Of a DNA stretch of 64,000 nt, positions 43,989 to 54,300 are shown piece by piece. The position numbers were made by a program, and so were the translations under genes. Under the pieces are notes generated by a model. The model made no database searches and was not told the DNA's origin. It worked only from the letters and a program-made list of their open reading frames with translations. The stretch is taken from positions 2,542,001 to 2,606,000 of the forward strand of contig SPDT01000002.1 in the NCBI GenBank assembly GCA_008477525.1, written 5' to 3'. This stretch comes from Hypomyces perniciosus. Its lineage: Eukaryota > Ascomycota > Sordariomycetes > Hypocreales > Hypocreaceae. Positions within the stretch are counted from its first letter, which is position 1, and each line of letters starts with the position of its first letter.

Positions 43989-46121
43989 TTATATGTCGGT
44001 AGTGGTAGACAGCCTCTTTGCACTCTCGGACCCTGAAACGCTCAGGGTATCTAAAGACAGAGACTGCACTGAGTAGCGCAGAGGTCTTGTGCCGTCAGTC
44101 TGGTCCTGGGGCGTGTGCGGTTCCTCTACTGAGACCATACGCTCGAGCTCGTAGTTGCTAGCGTCATCATCTTCAGAGGGCGCGGGCGCGAGGCCAGAAG
44201 GGTTCTTAAGGGCCGATGATGCATGGTGAAAGGTGGTGACATGCCCATGCCCATGCTCATGCTCATGCTCATGCTCATGCTCATGTTCATGTTCATGCTC
44301 ATGCGTATCCGCTGGTACAATGGGCACCACACCTCCACCAATACGAGCCCAAAACATCTGCTCCCTTAGGCGAACACTTTCCTCCCAGGCTGCTTTTTCG
44401 TGATCCTCGCCATCAGTGCACCAATGCCCGTCCTTCACCATGCGAAGGAAACCCACAAATTGGCCGGTTGAACGAATGCGGGCGAGACAGTAGCTACAGA
44501 GCGGGTACCGTTGTGCAGATTCGGTTTCATTAGTGCGGAAACGATGGTTGCGCAAGTAGGCCTCGTCCTTTCGAGATTCGCCACACATTGCGCATGGGTA
44601 ATGCTGGGGTTTGGTGGAGGGAACAAAGCTCAAGGTCGCCGGGACAGGCTCGACTACCAAGGAACCATCGGCCAAAGATGATAGCACGGTACGACGAGCC
44701 AGCCAAGACAGTCCGGGAGCTGTGTCAAGTCGCAGCGTCGGTTCAACGTCCTCAGTCAGGATTCGCTTGAAGAAACGTGTGTCTTTGAGGTGAGGGATTG
44801 TCGAGGGCGTGTTCGAACTAGTGCTGGTAGCAGACACGGGCGTATTCGGAGACTGGGGAGCGCTGCCCGGAGCAGTGGAGGTAGTCAGAGACGTATTGGA
44901 GGAGTTGGAGGGGTGGGCGCTCGAGGTAGAACCGCCGAGTCCAATAATGCCACCAATGGAGCCTGAAGAGACACGGCTACCGGCGCGAGTGCGAGATAGA
45001 CGAGCGAGCAGCAAGAAGTCGTCATAAGCAGCGAGATCGTTACGCAAGACTGGCTGGACAAGATGGGTGAAGCTGGTCGGTGGAGCGGGCGCCTGTCCCT
45101 CTGCATAGGGAAATGCAGCAGCGGGAGAGATACCGCCAGGGAGAGATCGGCGATCATCGTCCTTGGATTCGAATCTGGCGGCGCCGGGAGACGAGGGAGC
45201 GGTGTTGCTGGTCTGGTCGTCACGTTCGGTAACCATGGTCTCCAGGACCTGCTTCAGCTCAGAAAGCTGCTCCTGCTGTGACTTCAACAGGCTCTCTGAA
45301 TCGGCGAGCTGAGCCTTCAGCTGATCGTTCTTGCGCGACAGGGTTTCGTGCTGCTGCTTGGCTTCCTCCTTGGCGCCGATGACCATTTTGTTGGCCTCCT
45401 CGAATAGCGCTGTGGTCAGGTTTTCCAACTCCTGCTCAATCTTCCTCTTCTCCTTTTCCGTCTCTTGGCGTTTTGTCGTCTCATCTGCCAGTTTTAATTG
45501 AACAACGCGCTTTTCGGCTTGCATGTTTTTCCTCTCGTTCTCAAGAGTAGACCTCCGAACCCAGACATCGCCAGACATCATATCGCGCTGCGAAGCAACC
45601 TGCGTTTCCAACTCCCGAATGCGTTCGCGCGCTGTCTCCAACTCATGGCGGGTAGCAGAAAGAGTATCGTCGAGAACGGTCTGGTGGTTGATGGCATTAA
45701 TGAGCTTGGTGCTCAGCGTGGCGACTTCATCGCTGAGGTCGGGATGCTGGTTGGGACTGCTAGCGGTAGGACTGGGGGTGGCACTGCTGGTGTCGGTGGG
45801 CGGACTTAAGGCGCGCGTTCGAGGATCAGGCAACGTGCTCATCTCATTGTTGGGGAAGAATGTAGTCTTTGGCGAGAGAGAAATGATGGGGATACTCGAC
45901 GTTGACGGTGACTTGGGCGGAAGTCTCGGTTTGTACGACGGCGAAGACGGAGTGGTTGTCGTTGATGTTGATGATACTGATGTTGTTGTTGTTGTTGTTG
46001 TTGTGGGAATAGAGGACAATGAGCGAACATGTCCGAAGCGCCGCGTATGAGAGGGAAGATGCTGTGACCAGCCGGCGACGTGGATAAAGCTGGAGAGTAA
46101 GTGATTAGCAGCGGTAGCCAT
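43989..46121 (-). CDS. sec2: Rab GTPase guanine nucleotide exchange factor Sec2
   Basis: Activates the exocytic Rab Sec4 on secretory vesicles (role known from yeast Sec2). From an ATG at 46121 the product is 710 aa. The first 100 or so residues are low-complexity Ser/Thr/Pro. A coiled coil of about 170 residues then begins at LSDEVATLSTKLINAI and holds the Sec2p exchange signature LTTALFEEANKMV. The C-terminal half has a Ser/Thr-rich linker and a conserved domain with two Cys pairs (CAMC and CSYC) ending in GFLRMVKDGHW. A His-Glu dipeptide run comes from a hexanucleotide repeat at 44241-44303. The start is uncertain: the frame is open upstream without a good ATG, and an ATG at 46299 with a 5' intron is another possibility. 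The coiled coil and GEF motif are unambiguous. Confidence 0.85.
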   Translation of the reverse strand: MATAANHLLSSFIHVAGWSQHLPSHTRRFGHVRSLSSIPTTTTTTTTSVSSTSTTTTPSSPSYKPRLPPKSPSTSSIPIISLSPKTTFFPNNEMSTLPDPRTRALSPPTDTSSATPSPTASSPNQHPDLSDEVATLSTKLINAINHQTVLDDTLSATRHELETARERIRELETQVASQRDMMSGDVWVRRSTLENERKNMQAEKRVVQLKLADETTKRQETEKEKRKIEQELENLTTALFEEANKMVIGAKEEAKQQHETLSRKNDQLKAQLADSESLLKSQQEQLSELKQVLETMVTERDDQTSNTAPSSPGAARFESKDDDRRSLPGGISPAAAFPYAEGQAPAPPTSFTHLVQPVLRNDLAAYDDFLLLARLSRTRAGSRVSSGSIGGIIGLGGSTSSAHPSNSSNTSLTTSTAPGSAPQSPNTPVSATSTSSNTPSTIPHLKDTRFFKRILTEDVEPTLRLDTAPGLSWLARRTVLSSLADGSLVVEPVPATLSFVPSTKPQHYPCAMCGESRKDEAYLRNHRFRTNETESAQRYPLCSYCLARIRSTGQFVGFLRMVKDGHWCTDGEDHEKAAWEESVRLREQMFWARIGGGVVPIVPADTHEHEHEHEHEHEHEHEHGHGHVTTFHHASSALKNPSGLAPAPSEDDDASNYELERMVSVEEPHTPQDQTDGTRPLRYSVQSLSLDTLSVSGSESAKRLSTTTDI
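44241..44303 (-). repeat. Hexanucleotide microsatellite coding a His-Glu run
   Basis: Tandem copies of CTCATG (plus strand) with CCCATG and TTCATG variants, inside the sec2 coding region. On the minus strand it encodes about nine His-Glu dipeptides ending in His-Gly-His-Gly-His. Length variation between strains would change the protein without shifting the frame. Confidence 0.9.
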
Positions 46122-48391
46122 GATGAATGGCGTCACGAAGTCGTCATGATCCGCGGCGGCAACAGCAGCCGGTCCAAGGAGAATTAAGTAGGTGAGACAA
46201 GAAAGAGCCGGAATGCTGAGGCTAAGGCTGATGCTGAGGCCGAGGTCGAGAGGTCGAGACACAGGGGAGGAGGGGGAGGAGCGGTGGCGACATACGAATC
46301 CATCGTCTATTTCAAGAGCTTTTCTGCTTCTCTCTTTCGCCTTTGTCTATTGCTGTTTGCGTCTTCGGAGGGAGAGGAGAGGAGAGGAGAGAGGAGGGGA
46401 AGAGCAAGCAAGCAAGCAAAGTCCAGCACTGCCTGCTGCCGACAGCAATCCGAGTAAAGATAAAGATAAAGATAGATAGATAGATAGTAGATAGAAAAAA
46501 AAGAGAGGGAGAGAGAGAGTAAGAAAGGAAGAGGCAAATTGGCGAGGCTGTGGCGTTACGCAGGGTCGAGCGAGGCGGCGCGCGCGAGGGTAACAATGAG
46601 AGACAGACAGTAAGTAGGAGGCGTCTCGAAGACCAGAGGCCAAACCAAAGGCAGAGAGAGACGGGTGGATTGGATGGTCGGAGCTCGGAGGAATAAAGGG
46701 GCGGGCGGGAAAATGGTTGGGGGTGCACACGCCAAAAGGACGCACGCAATATATAGGCCTAGAGCACTAAACAAATAAAGATGGAGCGCTGCTGCAGTGC
46801 TGAAATGCGGGTGCGATGTGCTGAAGGGCTGAGGGACAGAGAAGGAAGAAAGAAAGAGAAGAAAAGAAAAAGCACAAGCCAACGTAATAAATAAAAAATA
46901 AAATAAGACAAGGCTGCTGCTGCTGCTGCTTCGTCCGTCTTCGTCTTCGGCTTCTTCTTTCAGCTCTTTTCGGCCCTTTGAGCGAAAGCAGAAAAAAATG
47001 GGGGAAGGGGATAAAGAAGAACCGACGGAGACAGCGGGCAAATGTGTCGCTCCAAGCTAAGTAAGGTAACTATTGATTGATGAAGAGAAACAAAGAGACA
47101 GACGACTAGGCCGACTCGACTCGAAAGCGGCAAAAAAAAAAAGGAAACGCCACGCTCTGCTTGTCTCGCCCAATCGGGTTCAGCAATTGGGGCATGTAGT
47201 GTGGCGGAGCCTAAATGGATTCAATGGAATGAAGTGAAGTGAAGAGACAGAGAGACAGAGAGACAGAGAACAAGGTCGCAAGCGTCGGTTTTTAGGTATT
47301 ATTGATCTTGAAGTACTCTGTACTCGTATATACTACCACTCCGAGGTCAGGTTTGCTCTCAGTCCGTCTATTGTCGCACTCAAAGTGGAGGGATAATAAT
47401 ACTCGTACTCCGTCTGCTGATGACGTTTGTCTGAGAGGTGCGGAGGTGATGAAACGTGAAACCACCTGCTTATGCACAATTACGAGATGTCGGGCGGCTA
47501 AGGTCTGCTAAAGTCTACTAAGGCCTGCCAATGCCCTCTAGAATCCGCATCCATAGGCGCCTACGAAGCAGAGCCCTGTCTGTTGTAGCCACTGCTATCC
47601 AATAACTAGCAGCCAATACCTCGTACTTCGTACTCCGTACAATATCCTGCATCAGATCCATATGCCATCAGATAACCAAATACGATTACGGTATAATCCT
47701 GCGAGTACATACTCCATACCTACGAGTACAGCCTGTCATGCATGCAGCTTCTTTCTCCAGAATGCTCGAGCCCTCTCTCTGCCGTTTGCTGTCCAAGCTT
47801 CGTTACTCAAACAGGACAGATGAGATCAACAAACAAGGCTCCTTGCATATGCACATGCATGCATCATATCATACATATCACACATACTTCGTACCATCCA
47901 CTCCGTTCTCGTATTCAGCAAACATCCAATTTATGAAACCTTTTATTACGTGCTTATTGTGCAATACCAAGATTGATTTGTTCCCAACCAACCTGCCCAT
48001 ACCGAAGAATTACAGTGTCACGCAAAAAGTTTCGGTAAATTTTCTATACGTTGCCTTACAAAGGTTACCGAAACTTTCTTCTCCCCACTCTACGATGCCA
48101 ACACGCAACGCCAATGCTGCACATTAATGGATAGGTATTCCTTTCTCTGTACTTCGTATATACTACTTCGTACTTCCTACTCCGTTCTTGATACGAAATT
48201 CTTCACCCCATACGAAGTACTTCCTTCGTACAAATCATCATTCCACATGAGACAAGAATAACAACATCGACAGGCAAAGCTGGGGTATCCGACACACATG
48301 CATTCTATATATAGCCTCCAAAATTAAAAACAAGAAAAAATTATTACCCAATGCTGCTGTTCTGTTATATACCAACATATTCTCTCCAATC
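46122..48391. promoter_or_regulatory. Long sec2 upstream region with low-complexity tracts
   Basis: About 2.2 kb between sec2 and the large disordered-protein gene, both on the minus strand. It holds GAGGAGAGGAGAGG runs (about 46365-46400), a GATAAAGATAAAGATAGATAG run (about 46456-46490), GCTGCTGCTGCTGCTGCT (about 46913-46930) and AGACAGAG repeats (about 47244-47270). Many TACTCCGTA/TACTTCGTA motifs cluster at 47310-48235. Long purine/pyrimidine tracts like these are common in fungal 5' leaders. Several apparent frames in this stretch are low-complexity artefacts. Confidence 0.5.
46365..46490. repeat. Purine-rich microsatellites (GAGGA)n and (GATA)n
   Basis: Two short simple repeats close together upstream of sec2: a GAGGA-type run, then GATAAA/GATA units. 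They lie in the probable 5' leader or promoter on the template side, and appear as pyrimidine tracts in the transcript strand. Confidence 0.8.
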
Positions 48392-51300
48392 CTACTCCTC
48401 TCTCCAATCTCCATACTCTGCTTCTCCAAATGGGTTCCACTCTTGTCCTGGATAGCTCGTCGCACTCATCTTCGGCTCGTCCTCAGGCTCGTATAGAATC
48501 TTCTCATCCTGCGCCTCTAGTCGTATCGCCCGCAGTCGTACTTCCTCCGTGTCTTCCAATTCGGCCGGCGCTGTGCTTTTCGGTCCGCCATCTGCCCCTG
48601 CGCCTCCGATGTTTTCATCCGAGGTCACCTGTGAAACCATTGACGGCCTGTTGCTCTCCCCAGTCTTATTCTGAGGCACCTGGAGCGTCGTACCATGGAC
48701 GCCATCTCCTGTCGGCTGCAATGCTGCCCCTGCAGCATCCAAGCCGAGGCTGGATGTTTGCTTTTCCTGGTTGACGTTATTCGTGCCCTCTTCATCCCCC
48801 CTCACCGAAATCCCTGGGCTTCGTGAAGTAGTTGATCGCGGCCCCTCGCTTGTCGTACCACTACTAGTACTACTCTCCACGACACCATTTCTCCCAGATG
48901 TCTCAGAAGGCACTTTCTGTGGCGCCGCCACCACCACCCCCATTCCTAGACCTGATTGCTGTGATGGTCGTGACTGCTGTGACTCCCGCCTATCGCTTTG
49001 GCTCATCTGCTGTTGAAGGATATCCTGCTGGCTTAGCTGCGCACCCTGACTCGCTGGACTCGGTGCTGGAGAATGCAGATGCCCCAAGCTGGAGTCCGAT
49101 GCACCACGAAAATGGCTGACTTGGCTGCTGGACGAAAGCCCCGTATGTTGCCTGTGGACCATCTCCTGTGAAATTGTTGATGCCTGGCGCTGGAATGGCC
49201 CTGGGGCCGCCGGATGTTGCTGGCCATGCCACTGCTGGGTCGTGAATGGCTGTGGTGGGGGAGAAAACTGGCCGGATGAAGGCTGCCCAGACTTGCGATA
49301 CGGTGATGGCACGCTCACTCCCTCGCCGTGAACTGCACTATATCCTCGCGGAATAGGAACTTGAGCGTATTGTGGCTCCGCCTGGCCATGGTGCCCATAT
49401 GGCGTATCAATCCCCTGAGTAGGTCCAGGGGGCATGGTTTGCACTCTGACCATGTTGGGGGGTGGCATAGCTGACGGTGGGTAGTGGCTGGTGAGAGGAG
49501 AATGGGGCAGAGGAGACTGGGGCAGCCCAATTCGAGGTTGCTGCCCTTGGAAATATGTTTGCTGGCTCGGAGGGGGCAGTACAGGTAATGGTGGATAATG
49601 GCCAGACAGAGGAGAATTGGGTAGAGGAATCTGAGCTGGTCCAAGCCGAGGCTGATGACCTTGGAAGTAAAGTTGCTGGCCCGGAGGCGGTGGCCGCTGC
49701 CAATTGCTCTGCGCCAGTTGAGAATTCATCTGACTTTGGGCAGACTCCGCCTGTTTGGAACCTCTCTTAAATGCCCCAAGCAGTTTGCTCGCCTTCACCT
49801 TCTCACCCATCCCTACCTGATTTGGGCTTTGCTGAGGTTGTGGCTTTTGCGCAATCTGCTCCGATACACGATTCTTGAGTCCTTTCCACCGCGAGCCTTG
49901 GCTTTCCTTGTACGAAGTTGTATCTGTCGGCTGGCTCTGAGATCCCAGGGGTACTGGGACAACATTGCGCGGTGTTTCGAATTCACCTGGTTTGAATACC
50001 GGTATTGACGAGACGGAGGCATTTGCAACAGTCACTGGGGGCGGTTGGTTCCGCGGCTCCTGTGCCATTGCACTGACCACAATCTCACGTCCTTCTGTGG
50101 AGTGGGCCTGTTGACCGGTCATGTCAGGCAGCTGCTGGCCCTGAGATGGGGCTCTGCTTCCAGGACGGTGTTGCTCTTGGGAATTGGTAGTCTGCAGAGG
50201 TGGTAGCTGCTTGGAGATTGATGGAGCAGGTTCCTCTGAAAGTACAGACCGAGCAACTTGTGGTGAAGGTTCAGGAGATATTGGTGTACTATCTCTGGCC
50301 GATTGCGCCTTGTTGGCCTCTCGCTGGGCTTTACTTTCCAGCTTATCGTGTAATGAAAGAACCGAAGGGAAGGACTGAGGAGATGGTGCATGGAGAAATG
50401 CCCCAGGTGTTTGAGAACCCTCGCCAGGCTTATGTACCACAGGAAGAAGCTTGGTTGTGTCCTCCTCCTTCTCTTCCTCCTCCTCATTCTCTTCCTTCTC
50501 TTCCTTCTCTTTGCCCACATCCTGCACATTAGCCAAGCCCCGTTCCTCTATTCTCCTATTAGAGTCCACGGAAACATCTGGAGATACCGTCAAGGGCCTC
50601 AAAATCTCTGCCTCGCCTCTGGCGGCATCGTCGGACTCAGTGTCTTGCAGTGAAGTCAACTTTTGTTCCAAAGCAACGCTCTGAACCTTTGATGATCCAG
50701 GGTCGACTTCAGAACCTGGAAGATGTTCAGGGGGTGTTTCAAAATGCTCAACACTAGAAGGCCGTTGCGTCTGAACAACAGGGGAGGGCTGCATAGAATC
50801 GATAGATTCCCTACCTGTCTGTGGATCACCGTGTGTCATCGGTTTCTCCAGCCCGAGTGGCGAAGGCTGAGGATGCGGGCTCAGAGGCTCGGAAACCTGT
50901 CGCATGGCCAGTTGTGGCGGCGAGCGAGGAAAGCCCATGGAGGCAGCCCGTTGTCGACTCACTTCCAAAGGAACGGGGGGCACGGCTTGTGGGGGAACAG
51001 CATGTACATGCCCACCAGGTTGAGGAATAGGGGCACCCAATTGGCTGTGCAAAAATTGATGCTGTAGCTGTTGCTGCTGTAGCTGTTGTGACTGGAAATT
51101 ATGGGCTAGGGGCTGGTCCCGAGACTTTGAACTGGATCTGTGGCCCAGTATTCCTGAAATAAAGCCCGAAGATGACCCTTGCCTGCTTCGGCGCCCAGAT
51201 GTATCGGCTGGAGACTCCGTCCTCTTCATGCGAAAAGAGCCTGGTGTGCCGCTACGCCCTCTGCCTGACGACTCCAGATCGACTTGACCAGCACCTTGGC

Positions 51301-54300
51301 CACTGTGCCCCGACCCGGACGCATTCATGGCACCACGCTCTTGCCTGCTGCGAGAGAACAGGCCTGTGAAGCCAGATAGCCTCTTCTTCTGCGTCGCAGT
51401 GCCCCCTTGGTTTTCGACACCAACGCCACTGCTTGATCCGGGGGCAAGGCTTGAGGTGGACGAACGTGTCAACTCATTCTGATTCGAGTTTTGCTGTGCG
51501 ATGCTAAGAAGTGAGTGTTTCCGCTCTCGAGTTTGAGGTTGCGTATCTGAGGGCGTCGAATCTCGTTGGGATTGTTGACTAGTAATGCTATCCCATCTCC
51601 TAGGGCCTTGCTCCATTGACGAGCGGCGACTAGAGAACCCAAGGAGACTTGATCTTTTCTTTCTGCGCTCTGGGAAATCTTCTGTCACGCCACTAGCATC
51701 AGAAAAATCGTCGCCGCGCGGATTGAGAGATGGTGGCTGAGAGTCAGCAAGGGAGCCTCGTCGCTCCCTGGACGTTGCTCGAGCGATGCGAGTTCCAATG
51801 TCCTTGAAGAGGCCTGAACTCCTCTTTTTGCGTCCACGCTCATCTGTAGGAACTGCATCCTCATTCCGCTGCCCTCTAGACATCGTAAACTCCTCCTGCG
51901 AGGCGCGTGACTGGAACTGCTGAGGATGGGGCGGGCCTCGGGACCATTGACGGGGATCCTGGGAAAATAGCTCGGGATATCGATGGGCAGACGATGGTGG
52001 TACATCACTCCTAAGCCGTCCTGGAATGTTCGGCTGGGGTGGAGGAGCCATTGAACCAGTTGGAATTTCCAGTCCAAGTTCTTTCTCATACCCATGATAC
52101 ATCCCCTGTTGCGAGAAATCTGTGCCTGAGCGCTTCTTAGTCAGATGAAGCGGCTCCGACAGATAGCTTTCTTCCAGTTTCCATGGGCCTGCCGGGGGTA
52201 CCTTGTGGAATGGATGCATCGGCATCTGAAGAGGCACAGGGTTCCCAGCATATTGTTGGCGATTAGAGTCGAGTGTTTGGATCTGGCCGGGTTGGTTTTG
52301 GGGTTGTTGAAGCTGATGATTTTGAATCGGTTCTTGTTGGGCCATGCTAGCCTCAGCCCTTCTCCCATTGTCTTGCGCGGATGCATTCCTGTCTTCACTG
52401 TGAGGACCAATGACCGGACCCTCGGTTAGGGGCATTGATGGTCCATCTTCACTAGCTGGTGAAGGAGGTATATTCACATGAAAGTTGCTTTCGTCATCTT
52501 CCTCAAGGGAGAAGCGCTCTGTCGCTCTCCGGGCCCTGGAGGTCATACCAAACGTGGAACTTCGTCTGATCGGTGGCAGTCCGATGAAAGATGAGGCGCG
52601 CTTCGGCAAATCCGAATTGGTCTCCGTTTGCACCTGTGACGTCTGCGACTGCAGCCCAACGCCACTATCCTCGGCTGCTGTGGGTGCTGCCGCTTTCCGA
52701 GATGAATCTGGGGCGTAAGGGGTCGCCATGTCTGGGTGTCTTCCATCAGAGTGATGTGACACTATGACCCAATCATCTGGTGCTAGATCATCGACAACAT
52801 TGTTCGATTTCTCGCCCTGCATTAGTAAGCTCTTGCCCTGAGGCTCATCGGCGTCCGGTCCGTTCGGCTCAGGGCCGGGCTGTTTCGGAGTCAAAACTTC
52901 GGCGTCCGGCGCCTCAGGTGGGACCGTCCATGGGAATGCGGAATCGGACGGGATCCACGGTGAGACGGGAGACGGCCTAGGCAGCTGTGGCGGAGGTGTT
53001 GGGTGAGACGCGGCGATCTCCTCGTTGGCATGTGGGGCGGGTTCGTCTTCGCGCGATTTTGGGTCCCAATTGAAACGCCATGACGTACGTCGATCACTCT
53101 TGTTAGGGACCGGATGCACCGGGGAGTTGGGATCGTCCTAGTAAGCAGAGAAAACACATTAATACCTGTTCATCACAACACCAAGAATCGTTTGGTTGGT
53201 AGGCGACAAGGATACAGAAGTTGGAGGGAAAGGGGGGTAAAGCGAATGAAAATGCGAAACGCATCGTGTAATTCCTATCTCGTGCGCCACCCATATCGTC
53301 ATTAGGCCAGACAAAGGACCCAGGATACATTCTCCTGGCCCCGTAGCAAAACCCACAGTGGCCGTTTCATCCCAACATTATTCTGCCGTGGAAGAGAAAA
53401 GAAAAAAGCCCACCCACTGCAAGGAGGGTCTGGAGAAAGAAGCATCAATGAAATACCTTGTCCCCGCTTCCGCGCAATTTGCTTTTGCCCTTACTCAACA
53501 GCCCCTTGCCCATTTTCCCAGCTGAGTGCATGAATTCCTTGCTCTTTGTGCCAAGCTGACCGCCAGAATGCCCGAACGCACTGCCAGAGATTTGTGATGG
53601 CACCGACAATCCGCCCAATCTTGAACGACTAGACTGTGACGTAGCCGCACTCGGAGCGCTGGCATTGAGGTACTGCTGGTAATAGGGTTGTTGAGTCGGT
53701 GGCTGAGATCCGACAGGCAATGCTGAGCTCCCTGATTGTGTCGGGGTTTGGGAGCTCGATCCATAGGAGGTAGAGGCCGTAAATGCATGCTCGGGATGCT
53801 GGGTGCTCAGTGTTACAAGCCAGTTATCTAAGCCAGAGTCCCTGGCGGCAAAAATTCGCCGAGTCTCGTTGTATTTAGCGATTCGTTCTGCCGCCGTCCC
53901 TGAGCTCATGATCTCTCGTAATGTCATTGTCTTTGTTTGCGCTAAAGGACTAGAGCCTTGCGGGCCATCTGTGGATGCTGTCAGAGCCGGTGAAGACAGA
54001 GCTGGGTGGTTTTCCGGCTGTGGAGACCCCGTAACTAGATTTGTCGATGTTTGTTCTGCAAGAAACTTCTCATCGGCGAGAGAGAGTCGAGCCTGCTCAC
54101 GAGTTGTGGGAGTGCCACCATCGCTCGGCACTGAGATATATGCTGGAGAGGGGACTTCAGACAGGGAGGATGTCTCTCGTGCAGGAGAATTGGTACCCGA
54201 TACTTGAGGTGATACTGCTCCCGAGCCAGTTGCCGGTTCTAGAGCCTGGGAGACCTGAGATGCAGGACTGTGGCTACGTGATCTGTTGCCCAAATCCGTG

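Noticed and set aside
46307..47041. Several minus-strand frames rich in Leu, Ser, Phe upstream of sec2
   Set aside because: Products of purine/pyrimidine microsatellites; overlapping frames in all phases argue against coding.
50119..50684. Frames rich in Arg-Lys or Ser-Phe opposite the giant gene
   Set aside because: They come from the Glu-rich coding repeat of the giant protein read in other frames.
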